This document shows positions 27,150 to 35,249 of a stretch of DNA of 64,000 nt, piece by piece. The DNA comes from Flammeovirgaceae bacterium UBA2366 (GTDB lineage Bacteria; Bacteroidota; Bacteroidia; Cytophagales; Cyclobacteriaceae), in NCBI GenBank assembly GCA_002344065.1, contig DDTK01000003.1, forward strand, positions 1 through 64,000, in the 5' to 3' direction. Position 1 is the first letter of the stretch. Each line of letters opens with the position of its first letter. The translations under genes and the position numbers were made by a program. Below the pieces are notes generated by a model. The model was not told the origin of the DNA and ran no database searches. It was given only the letters and a program-made list of their open reading frames with translations.

Positions 27150-29093
27150 TTACAGAATTTGAAAAACAATTCTCCTATTAATGGCACGCCCTTTTTCTGA
27201 GTCATTAGAATCCAAAGGCCTGCTTTGACCATAACCCTTCCAACGCAATTGGTTCTGCTCTATCCCATTCTCCAACAAGTAATTATAAACCGCCAACGCC
27301 CTTTTTTCTGATAGCTGAAGGTTATAGGCAGGGCTACCAGTATTATCAGTATGGCCTCCTATTTCTATGCGGATTTGAGGATTTTCATTTAAAAATTGAA
27401 TAATCTTTTGCAGCTCAGTAATTGACTTTTCCTTTAGGTCATATTTATCCGTGTCAAAAAAGATGTTGTTCAAAACCACTGAGGAGCCCTTTTTGGCCTG
27501 TTCCAGCTCAAAATCCATTCGAATCGGCTCAAAATCGGTGGTTTCCGAGTAATTGAAGTTGGAGCTAGTGAATAAATAGCCCTTCTTATTGACGTAAAGC
27601 GCATACTCTGCCCCTTGTGTTAAAACCATTAGATATTCTCCGGAAACGGAGTCGGATTCTACTATTGACTCAATTTCATTGCTTTTTATATTAAATAACT
27701 CAATGGTCGCCTTAAGTTCTTTGCCTGTCAGCTTATCGCGAACAGTGCCTTTTACATAATTACTCTTGTACCTGACCTGATGGTCCTCAGGAAACTGAAT
27801 TTCATAAATCCTGCTTCGCACACTGCCCTGACCAGAGGTTTCTTCATGGGAATAATATCCCCTTTTTCCATCAGCGGTAATGAATAAGGAGAATTGATCC
27901 TCATAATCATTTACAGGACGGCCCATATTTACCGGTTCTGACCAACCCGTATCTGTTCGCTCAGAAAAGAGGATGTCATAACCCCCAAACCCGGTATGGC
28001 CTTTTGAAGCAAAATACAAGACCTTACTATTGGCATGGATGAATGGGGAAATCTCATCGTACTGTGTGTTTACGGGTGCACCAAGATTTTTAGCTCTGGT
28101 CCAGTGTCCTTTTTCATCGAGCGTAGAAACCCAGATATCGCGCCTGCCTGATCCTCCACGTCTGTCGGAAACAAAATATAAGGTTCGGCCGTCAGCCGAA
28201 AGTGCCGGCTGAGATTCCCATTCGCTTGAATTAACATTTGGTCCAAGGTTAACGGGTTCCGTCCACTCGTTTCCAATTTTGATACTCTGATACAAATCGC
28301 AACTTCCAAAACTCTGGCGCCCCATACATGAAGTGAAGATCAGCTTTCGGCCATCAGCAGAAATTGCACAGGTGCCTTCATTTAATACAGAGTTGATATT
28401 TTTTGAAATCGATACCGGGCTTGTCCAACGACCGCGGTCATCCTTTCTGGAAACCACCAGATCCTCGTCATGCTCCCCACCCGAGCCGAGTCTGCGTGTA
28501 AATATTAACTCCTGCTGATCGGCCGTAAGCACCGGAAAGTATTGCAATGGAAAACGATTTACCGTGTCGTTCAATGGCCTCAACTTCCATTCGGCATTCA
28601 CTGCAGCATTGGCTTGTGCAAACGTGGCATTTTTTAGTAATTGTTCCGCGCGCTCAGCCTTCTGCCGATTCTGATTTTCAATTTTTACAAAATCACCGAG
28701 ATATTTAACGGCCTTGTCGTATTGACCGGTAATCAGATACGCCTCGCCAAGATCAAACCAATATACCTTTTGCTTTTTGGGATCAGTGGTTAGCGTAAGG
28801 CCCTTTTCAAAATTGGAAATAGCTGAAGGATAATTCTTCATGCTCATATAAACCAGCCCAAGCCGATAATAGGCTTCCGCGAAATTCTTGTCTTTGGTGA
28901 TAGCCTGGTTTAAAAGACTAATGGCTTGCTCGTGTTGACCACGAACGCGATAATTATCTGCCTGATTGTAAAGCTCAATTGCTTTTTTTGACTTTGTGCT
29001 GAGTTGAACCTGGGCGATTGCCCCTTCCGGAAGGAGAAACAATCCGAAAAGAAAAAATACTGAAACCTTCCACCACTTTACTTTCATGTACAT
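27150..29093 (-). CDS. PorE-like OmpA-family envelope protein (TPR, PD40 propeller, CRD, OmpA)
   Basis: 647 residues. Signal peptide to AIAQ (no lipobox Cys), TPR repeats about 35-140, PD40-type beta-propeller about 190-440 (ISADGRKLIFTS, LSADGRTLYFVSDRRGG), a carboxypeptidase-regulatory-like domain about 445-520, and an OmpA C-terminal peptidoglycan-binding domain (IEIGGHTDNTGS) to the end. This domain order is that of PorE, a T9SS periplasmic component, although similar proteins without T9SS roles exist. ATG at 29093 or 29087. It is the last gene in the lepA-folD-queE-pabB-pabC run, 9 bp after pabC. Confidence 0.85.
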   Translation of the reverse strand: MYMKVKWWKVSVFFLFGLFLLPEGAIAQVQLSTKSKKAIELYNQADNYRVRGQHEQAISLLNQAITKDKNFAEAYYRLGLVYMSMKNYPSAISNFEKGLTLTTDPKKQKVYWFDLGEAYLITGQYDKAVKYLGDFVKIENQNRQKAERAEQLLKNATFAQANAAVNAEWKLRPLNDTVNRFPLQYFPVLTADQQELIFTRRLGSGGEHDEDLVVSRKDDRGRWTSPVSISKNINSVLNEGTCAISADGRKLIFTSCMGRQSFGSCDLYQSIKIGNEWTEPVNLGPNVNSSEWESQPALSADGRTLYFVSDRRGGSGRRDIWVSTLDEKGHWTRAKNLGAPVNTQYDEISPFIHANSKVLYFASKGHTGFGGYDILFSERTDTGWSEPVNMGRPVNDYEDQFSLFITADGKRGYYSHEETSGQGSVRSRIYEIQFPEDHQVRYKSNYVKGTVRDKLTGKELKATIELFNIKSNEIESIVESDSVSGEYLMVLTQGAEYALYVNKKGYLFTSSNFNYSETTDFEPIRMDFELEQAKKGSSVVLNNIFFDTDKYDLKEKSITELQKIIQFLNENPQIRIEIGGHTDNTGSPAYNLQLSEKRALAVYNYLLENGIEQNQLRWKGYGQSRPLDSNDSEKGRAINRRIVFQIL

Positions 29094-29102
29094 GGTTTAA
29101 AA

Positions 29103-29699
29103 CTAAAAAACTATCTGCGATATCGAAAGTTCCGGACCATCTAAACCCAGCATCGCATTAATCAGTTTTACTTTCTGAAATAAACGAACATCCTCAACAC
29201 GGATTGTTGCCTCGCTTATCTTTCCCGTTTCCAGCAAGTATTGACGCATGGTGCCTGCTAATAATGGAGTTGAGGGTGTAAACCAATTGCCTCCATCGTA
29301 TAAAATTACATTGCTGTAATATGAATCAGCAAGAAATCCATTTTTAACGATGAGAACATCATCACAATCCTCCCGTAGTTGATAAAGTTGATGAAGAGCC
29401 GACCGGTCTTCAAACTTATGGGCATACTCAATGCTGTCTGCTTTTATTATCTTTAAACTAGAAACAGGTTTAGTTTTGTAGGGTATGAATTCAACGCTGT
29501 GAGTACGGATATCATAAATGATTCGACACTTGAATAAACCTTGGGTCGGATAGGATTGTGCATAGAGAAAATCCTCCAACTGAATTTCATTTTGCTGATG
29601 AAAAATTTCATGGATCGATTTATTCATCCTTGCCTGATGGTGCGGCAAGCGATAGAATACTCCATCATTCAGGCAAATCGATTCAATCAATCGGGACAT
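29103..29699 (-). CDS. pabC: aminotransferase class IV, aminodeoxychorismate lyase-like
   Basis: 198-residue PLP enzyme of fold type IV, short for the family (E. coli PabC is about 269). The N terminus (RLIESICLNDGVFYRLPHHQARMN) and the C-terminal GTMRQYLLE segment near residue 142 fit. It overlaps pabB by 17 bp, which supports conversion of 4-amino-4-deoxychorismate to p-aminobenzoate and pyruvate for folate. Assignment rests on fold plus context. Confidence 0.82.
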   Translation of the reverse strand: MSRLIESICLNDGVFYRLPHHQARMNKSIHEIFHQQNEIQLEDFLYAQSYPTQGLFKCRIIYDIRTHSVEFIPYKTKPVSSLKIIKADSIEYAHKFEDRSALHQLYQLREDCDDVLIVKNGFLADSYYSNVILYDGGNWFTPSTPLLAGTMRQYLLETGKISEATIRVEDVRLFQKVKLINAMLGLDGPELSISQIVF

Positions 29700-30657
29700 A
29701 AATTTTCTGGATGGCTTCTTCGTATTCGGCTTGCACTAAACTTTGGGTAGTGATTCCTCCTCCACTTCTGTAAAAATAGTCATCATCCGATTTTTCAATA
29801 AACCTGATCATCACGCCACTATCAAGATTTTTTCCGTCAAAATAACCAAACACACCTGTATAGTAACCACGCTCCTCACCCTCGGCTTCACGAATTATCT
29901 CAAGCGTTTTTGGCTTTGGTGCACCGCTGACAGATCCGGCAGGAAGAAGAGCGGTAAGTATATCTCCCAATCGTTTATTATAATCTCCCGAAAGGTTGCC
30001 ATTCACTTCTGAACTTACCTGCAACAACGTAGCCGCAGTGGTTTTAATTTTATCGATATAACGAAAACGTGTTACACTTACATCCGAAGCCACCTGGCTC
30101 AAATCATTTCGGATCAGATCAACAATTGTAATATGCTCAGCCCTTTCCTTTGGATCATTCAAAATAATTTCACGAGCATGGGCAACCTGGGCATCAATAG
30201 TTCCCTTCATCGGATAGGAATAAATTTTTTGATCGCGGATTTGAACAAATGTTTCCGGAGAAAACACCAGGAACTGATCCTTGTACCACAACTTATACTT
30301 CGATTGACTAATAAAAAATAAATCCCGTAAGGATTGATGCAACTCAACTTTTGTTTTTATTGTGAAATTGGTGAGAAACGAGTCGCCATACCTGAGGTGT
30401 TGCATCACTTGATCAAAACGTTGATCATATGAAGAAAAATCAATGGGATACTTATTTAAAACAACATTCTTTCCGGGATTAACTTGCTTGTTATTGCCAT
30501 TGGAAAACCCATTAAAGAAATATAAAATTTCCTGAGGATCAATTTCATCTAACCGATACGCCTGTGGTTTTTGCAATTCAAAATCAATCAAAAAGAAAAA
30601 AGGAACCTGATCGGCTCCCCATTGATTTAATGTTCTGACAAACTCAGTAATTGTCAT
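29683..30657 (-). CDS. pabB: aminodeoxychorismate synthase component I
   Basis: 324-residue chorismate-binding enzyme without the long N-terminal domain of E. coli PabB, as is common in this phylum. Motifs: PMKGTID near residue 157, DLIRNDLSQV near 188, SGAPKPKT near 248 and YTGVFGYFDG near 267. Aminates chorismate to aminodeoxychorismate, with a glutamine amidotransferase partner not seen in the window. Translationally coupled to pabC and 31 bp after queE. Confidence 0.9.
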   Translation of the reverse strand: MTITEFVRTLNQWGADQVPFFFLIDFELQKPQAYRLDEIDPQEILYFFNGFSNGNNKQVNPGKNVVLNKYPIDFSSYDQRFDQVMQHLRYGDSFLTNFTIKTKVELHQSLRDLFFISQSKYKLWYKDQFLVFSPETFVQIRDQKIYSYPMKGTIDAQVAHAREIILNDPKERAEHITIVDLIRNDLSQVASDVSVTRFRYIDKIKTTAATLLQVSSEVNGNLSGDYNKRLGDILTALLPAGSVSGAPKPKTLEIIREAEGEERGYYTGVFGYFDGKNLDSGVMIRFIEKSDDDYFYRSGGGITTQSLVQAEYEEAIQKIYVPID

Positions 30658-30688
30658 TTGAATTTTTGCTTGAAAAGCTTTTGATACA

Positions 30689-31330
30689 CTATGGTATATC
30701 CATGTATTTATGCACCTGCAACGATATCCGCCATTTGGGATTTTGTTTCACATAATCAATAATTAACGGAAGCATTTCCTTTTCACGCGACCACTCAGGT
30801 TGTAAAAATAATTTACACGATGTATTCACTTTTTCTGCGAATTCTTCTGCCCACGAAAAATCACTTTTGTTATAGATGATTACCTTCAACTCATGGCTTT
30901 GAATAAACACAGATGAATCCGGTGCTTTAAACTTCTTGGGTGAAAAACAAACCCAATCCCACGTACCGGTTAGCGGATAGGCGCCTGAGGTCTCTATATG
31001 CGTGCGCAAACCCTCGGCTTTCAGCGCAGTTGTTAGTTCTGTCAGGTCATACATGGCAGGCTCACCACCGGTAATCACTGCAATGTTGCTACCACTGCTT
31101 TTTGCCCGATCAACCATTTCGGAAACTGAAACCTGAGGATGAACTGCGGCATCCCACGATTCCTTTACATCGCACCAAACACATCCTACATCACATCCAC
31201 CTAGACGGATAAAATAAGCTGCATGCCCCTGAAAATACCCCTCACCCTGAATGGTGTAGAAATCTTCCATTAATGGAAGGGTGTTAGTGTGCGTATGTGT
31301 AAGCGGGTTGATGTTGGACGGGTTAAGCAT
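30689..31330 (-). CDS. queE: 7-carboxy-7-deazaguanine synthase (radical SAM)
   Basis: Radical SAM enzyme that converts 6-carboxy-tetrahydropterin to 7-carboxy-7-deazaguanine in queuosine/7-deazaguanine synthesis. 213 residues; DFYTIQGEGYFQGHAAYFI precedes the cluster-binding CDVGCVWC (Cys spacing CxxxCxxC), followed by GGEP near residue 88. ATG start gives about 20 non-conserved leading residues; the conserved part begins at MEDFYT. Overlaps folD by 8 bp. The substrate-producing enzyme is probably the queD-like gene at 9.6 kb. Confidence 0.93.
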   Translation of the reverse strand: MLNPSNINPLTHTHTNTLPLMEDFYTIQGEGYFQGHAAYFIRLGGCDVGCVWCDVKESWDAAVHPQVSVSEMVDRAKSSGSNIAVITGGEPAMYDLTELTTALKAEGLRTHIETSGAYPLTGTWDWVCFSPKKFKAPDSSVFIQSHELKVIIYNKSDFSWAEEFAEKVNTSCKLFLQPEWSREKEMLPLIIDYVKQNPKWRISLQVHKYMDIP

Positions 31331-32210
31331 TGCGAAGTTCCGTTGCCCTTAGGGTGTTCAGTAACAGGGAGGCAATGGTCATGGGGCCTACGCCACCCGG
31401 CACGGGTGTGATGAACGAACATTTAGGTGCAACATTCTTAAAGTCGACATCGCCCCTAAGGGCAAAACCGTTTTTGAATTGCGGTCCTTCCACGCGTGTT
31501 GTCCCTACATCAATAACAACGGCACCTTCCTTCACCATGTCAGCCGTTATCAAACCCGGTTTACCAACGGCCACAATTAGTATATCGGCCTGTCGGGTAA
31601 AATTCGCAAGGCCTTGTGTGTACTTATGACATACCGTTACGGTAGCTCTTCCGTGTTCAATTAACATCATGCTTAATGGTGCGCCCACTAAACGACTGGC
31701 ACCTACCACAACACAATTCTTTCCCTCAGTTTCTACGTTGTAGCGCTTCAACAATTCCATCACACCGAAAGGCGTTGCGGGCATCAGCAATGGATTTTTC
31801 GAAACAATACTTCCGAAATTTCTATTGGTAAACCCATCAACATCTTTATCGGGTTTAATATGCTCAGTCACTTTTTCAACAGAAATGTGTGGCGGCAACG
31901 GAAGCTGAACAATAAAGCCATCCACATCCTGATCACGGTTCACCTGGTCAATATGCTTTAACAACTTCTCCTCACTGATGGTATCGGCAAAACGCATCAT
32001 CGTATAATGAAACCCAACTTCTTTACAGGCCTTTACTTTATGATCCACATATGTCTGGCTGGCACCATCATCACCTACCAGGATAATAGCCAGGTGTGGG
32101 ATTTTTTTTCCTTCAGCTTTTAATTCATTAACGCGTTGGATGATCTCTTCCTTAATTTGGGAAGCTACCTTGCGGCCATCAATTAATGTATAGGTGTTGG
32201 TTTCAACCAT
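31323..32210 (-). CDS. folD: bifunctional methylenetetrahydrofolate dehydrogenase/cyclohydrolase
   Basis: Interconverts 5,10-methylene-, methenyl- and 10-formyl-tetrahydrofolate with NADP. 295 residues. YVDHKVKACKEVGF with the catalytic Tyr/Lys pair near 55-60, GFIVQLPLPPH near 98, and the NADP-binding VVGASRLVGAP near 165 are seen (the usual GRS is GAS here). The C-terminal TPVPGGVGPMTIA is intact. Located 15 bp after lepA and overlapping queE. Confidence 0.95.
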   Translation of the reverse strand: MVETNTYTLIDGRKVASQIKEEIIQRVNELKAEGKKIPHLAIILVGDDGASQTYVDHKVKACKEVGFHYTMMRFADTISEEKLLKHIDQVNRDQDVDGFIVQLPLPPHISVEKVTEHIKPDKDVDGFTNRNFGSIVSKNPLLMPATPFGVMELLKRYNVETEGKNCVVVGASRLVGAPLSMMLIEHGRATVTVCHKYTQGLANFTRQADILIVAVGKPGLITADMVKEGAVVIDVGTTRVEGPQFKNGFALRGDVDFKNVAPKCSFITPVPGGVGPMTIASLLLNTLRATELRNA

Positions 32211-32225
32211 GTTAAACCAGTTTTA

Positions 32226-34010
32226 TTAATCAATCTTAAGCACAGCCATAAATGCTTCTTGTGGAATTTCCACATTGCCCACCTGGCGCATGCGCTTCTT
32301 ACCCTTCTTTTGCTTCTCCAGTAGTTTACGCTTACGCGAGATGTCACCACCATAACATTTAGCCAATACGTTTTTGCGCATGGCCTTTACCGTTTCGCGG
32401 GCTATAATTTTCTGACCGATAGCCGCCTGAATGGCAATCTCAAACATTTGGCGGGGTAGCAATTCACGCAACTTTTCACAAAGCTTCTTACCCCACTCAT
32501 AGGCTTTATCGCGGTGAACAATAGCCGATAGTGCATCAACTTTTTCTCCGTTTAATTGAATGTCAAGCTTTACCATATCCGATTCACGGAAACCGATTAA
32601 GTGATAATCCAAAGAAGCATATCCTTTCGAAATGGTTTTCAGCTTATCAAAGAAATCAAATACAATTTCAGCCAATGGCATTTCAAAACTCATCTCAACA
32701 CGATCGGTAGTGAGGTAGGTTTGATTTTTAATAACACCACGCTTATCCATGCACAGCTTAATAATCCCACCAATAAACTCCGACTTGGTAATAATCTGAG
32801 CTTTGATGTACGGTTCTTCAATATGATCAACCGTATTCGGGTCAGGCATTTCAGAGGGTGCGTTGATTTCATACATGGATCCATCCGTACGGATAGCATG
32901 AAACTGTACCGAAGGAACGGTGGTGATCACCGTCATATCAAATTCACGCTCCAGTCTCTCCTGGATAATCTCCATGTGCAACATGCCCAGGAAACCACAT
33001 CGGAAACCAAAACCAAGTGCAGCAGATGTTTCCGGTTCCCACACCAACGATGCGTCATTCAACTGAAGCTTCTCCATGGAGGCTCGCAATTCTTCAAACT
33101 CCGTAGTATCAACCGGGTAAATGCCTGCAAATACCATGGGCTTAACGTTTTCAAAACCTTTAATGGAAGGAGCAGGCCTGTCAACATGCGTTATGGTATC
33201 ACCCACTTTTACTTCCTTGGCATCTTTAATACCCGAAATCAGATAACCAACATTACCCGCACTGATTTCGCCTTTGGCCTGCTTGAGCATTTTTAAAACG
33301 CCAATTTCATCCGCCTCATAGGTCTTTCCGGTGTTGGCAAATTTTACTTTATCTCCTTTTTTTATAGTGCCATTAAAAACCCTGAAATAAACTTCAATGC
33401 CACGGAAGGAATTATATATAGAGTCGAAAATCATGGCCTGAAGCGGAGCTGATGGATCTCCTTTCGGAGGTTTTATACGGCTTACCACGGCACGGAGAAT
33501 ATCTTCAATACCAATACCCTCTTTTGCGCTGGCGCGAATCACATCTTCGCGCTTACAACCAGTTAGTTCAACAATTTCATCGGTTACCTCTTCCGGCATG
33601 GCGTGGGGCAAGTCAATTTTGTTCATCACCGGAATAATTTCCAGGTCGTGCTCCAGGGCCAGGTACAAGTTAGATATGGTTTGTGCTTCAATGCCTTGGC
33701 TTGCATCCACAATCAGTAAGGCCCCCTCACAAGCTGCAATAGAGCGTGACACTTCGTAGGAGAAATCGACATGCCCGGGGGTATCAATCAGGTTCAGAAT
33801 GTACTCTTGTCCATCCTGCTTATAGTTCATTTGAATAGCATGAGCCTTTATGGTAATGCCCTTTTCACGCTCCAAATCCATGTTATCCAGCACCTGGGCC
33901 TGCATTTCACGCTGGGTAAGGGTACCCGTAAACTCCAATAGCCGGTCGGCCAGGGTGCTTTTACCGTGATCAATATGGGCGATGATGCAAAAATTGCGGA
34001 TGTTTTCCAT
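32226..34010 (-). CDS. lepA: elongation factor 4 (back-translocating GTPase)
   Basis: 594-residue translational GTPase. G1 AHIDHGKST (residues 11-19), G3 DTPGHVDF near 77, G4 NKIDLP near 131, then domains II-V and the LepA-specific C-terminal domain with KKGKKRMRQVGNVEIPQ. Acts on ribosomes to remobilise stalled or mistranslocated complexes. ATG start. First gene of the run towards folD, queE, pabBC and the PorE-like gene; a TACTTTTG -7-like box lies at 34042-34049 on the minus strand without a clear partner. Confidence 0.96.
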   Translation of the reverse strand: MENIRNFCIIAHIDHGKSTLADRLLEFTGTLTQREMQAQVLDNMDLEREKGITIKAHAIQMNYKQDGQEYILNLIDTPGHVDFSYEVSRSIAACEGALLIVDASQGIEAQTISNLYLALEHDLEIIPVMNKIDLPHAMPEEVTDEIVELTGCKREDVIRASAKEGIGIEDILRAVVSRIKPPKGDPSAPLQAMIFDSIYNSFRGIEVYFRVFNGTIKKGDKVKFANTGKTYEADEIGVLKMLKQAKGEISAGNVGYLISGIKDAKEVKVGDTITHVDRPAPSIKGFENVKPMVFAGIYPVDTTEFEELRASMEKLQLNDASLVWEPETSAALGFGFRCGFLGMLHMEIIQERLEREFDMTVITTVPSVQFHAIRTDGSMYEINAPSEMPDPNTVDHIEEPYIKAQIITKSEFIGGIIKLCMDKRGVIKNQTYLTTDRVEMSFEMPLAEIVFDFFDKLKTISKGYASLDYHLIGFRESDMVKLDIQLNGEKVDALSAIVHRDKAYEWGKKLCEKLRELLPRQMFEIAIQAAIGQKIIARETVKAMRKNVLAKCYGGDISRKRKLLEKQKKGKKRMRQVGNVEIPQEAFMAVLKID

Positions 34011-34081
34011 ACCCCGTCAGTTCCTCAAAATTTTAGAACAGCAAAAGTATGAATTATTGAGAGAATTCGTGCGGTTATTCA

Positions 34082-34537
34082 TTACCGCACAATCCGATGA
34101 TCCAGCTTTAGTGGATAGGTTTTCCAGGCGACTTTACTGAACTGTTTGCTCATCGGATTTAGTACGAAGTTTAAAGAGGATTTATCTACCACGGAGGGTA
34201 TTCCGAAACACAAATTACCTGCCTGAAGAAAGGCTGTACCAAATTCCTGAGAAGTACGCTGTGGCGGAATGGCATCCCAACCTTTTGGCAGTTCTTTAAG
34301 TGGAGGAAGTTGAATGAACTGATCCGGACAATTGAATTCCATTACTGAATAAAGCACATACCGCTCGGCTGCAAAAAGTTCCGGGTCAACGGTAAGTCGT
34401 TCCAACAAAGCTGAAGAAACAGAACTACTGCCGTACAAAGCCGCGTAACCGGGCAGGTTCCATCGCCCGCCATAGCGCCTGGCACCTTCACCGGTAACAT
34501 CGCAAAATTCAGTTCTGGCCAGCCGGTAAATAATCAT
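34082..34537 (-). CDS. RES-domain toxin of a Xre-RES toxin-antitoxin pair
   Basis: 151-residue RES domain protein. The conserved core GEGARRYGGRWNLPG near residues 16-30 with its Arg, YGSSSVSSALLE (Ser, Glu) near 35-46, and a C-terminal N-rich segment match RES toxins, known to deplete NAD+. The ATG overlaps the antitoxin stop as ATGA, so translation is coupled. A 7-bp hairpin (34069-34090) spans its stop codon. Toxicity and activity are inferred from family. Confidence 0.88.
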   Translation of the reverse strand: MIIYRLARTEFCDVTGEGARRYGGRWNLPGYAALYGSSSVSSALLERLTVDPELFAAERYVLYSVMEFNCPDQFIQLPPLKELPKGWDAIPPQRTSQEFGTAFLQAGNLCFGIPSVVDKSSLNFVLNPMSKQFSKVAWKTYPLKLDHRIVR

Positions 34538-35016
34538 ACAGCAATACCGTGCTGCAGGCGAAAGATTTCGGTTTTTAAAAGACTGATGCCTTCTGACACA
34601 TCGATGAGGTTAAGGGGTTTAACATTACCCAAACTAAATAAGGGGCGATCCATCCATCGGTGAAAGCCATCTTTACCGAAATATTCGATGCCGGTAGCGT
34701 AAAGCTCAGCTAATGCATACATTTTTTCGGATTGCACGGTATCAAAAACCTGCGTGCGTTGAATGGTTTTAGACGATACTGCCAACGCTGTTGCCAGCGT
34801 TTCGTTATCTAAACCTGTAACTTCTTTTAAACGTTCAAACGATTTTTTGCGCAATCCTTTTCGGAAGGTTTCCACACGGCTAAGGGGTTCATTCACCTTT
34901 GCAGGTTCAATTTCCAATAATTGATGTACGGCCAATTGACGGGCCCTTTCATACGCTACAGCAGGTTCATGCACTTCAGTGGGAGAATGTTTTCGCGTAT
35001 ATTTTCGCGTTTTCAT
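34534..35016 (-). CDS. Xre/MbcA/ParS-type antitoxin of the RES pair
   Basis: 160-residue antitoxin with an Xre-like helix-turn-helix around residues 65-100 (LKEVTGLDNETLATALAVSSKTIQR) and a C-terminal toxin-binding DUF2384 region with ELYATGIEYFGKDGFHRWMDRPLFSLGNVKPLNLID. It precedes and overlaps the RES toxin by 4 bp, the standard order. Expected to neutralise the toxin and repress the pair's promoter. ATG start. Confidence 0.9.
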   Translation of the reverse strand: MKTRKYTRKHSPTEVHEPAVAYERARQLAVHQLLEIEPAKVNEPLSRVETFRKGLRKKSFERLKEVTGLDNETLATALAVSSKTIQRTQVFDTVQSEKMYALAELYATGIEYFGKDGFHRWMDRPLFSLGNVKPLNLIDVSEGISLLKTEIFRLQHGIAV

Positions 35017-35130
35017 GGATTCGGAAATTTGTCCACTAATATAACGAAATTTGTCCTAATGCAGTTTTGCCCACACGAAACTTTATTTTAATGAAGCTGT
35101 CGGAGTTAATGCCTGTGGTTTTCTTGACAG

Positions 35131-35201
35131 AAACTTTGTGCTTAGGTGTTTTAGTGGCCAATTAATTGAAATAGGCCACAAATACACTAAGCCACAAAAT
35201 A
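35131..35201. repeat. imperfect palindrome D, related to interior of element C
   Basis: Left arm 35135-35159 (starts TTTGTGCTTAGG) and right arm 35174-35198 (ends CTAAGCCACAAA) form an imperfect 25-bp stem. The left arm resembles ACTTTGTGCTTTC…TTAGTGG in the element at 43489-43642. No gene is seen in the surrounding 35017-35249 interval. Confidence 0.6.
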
Positions 35202-35249
35202 TCACGAAAATAGCAGGCAACAATAAGATTTACTGATGCGTAATATCAA

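Noticed and set aside
30658..31400. preQ1 riboswitch near queE
   Set aside because: queE is inside an operon with an 8-bp overlap to folD, leaving no room for a leader aptamer, and none was visible before lepA.
32601..33296. 231-codon plus-strand frame opposite lepA
   Set aside because: lepA is unmistakable on the minus strand; the antisense frame shows no domain and is a codon-bias shadow.
34069..34090. 7-bp hairpin GTGCGGT/ACCGCAC at the end of the RES gene as a terminator
   Set aside because: There is no T run after it on the minus strand and the loop is large, so I do not call it a terminator.
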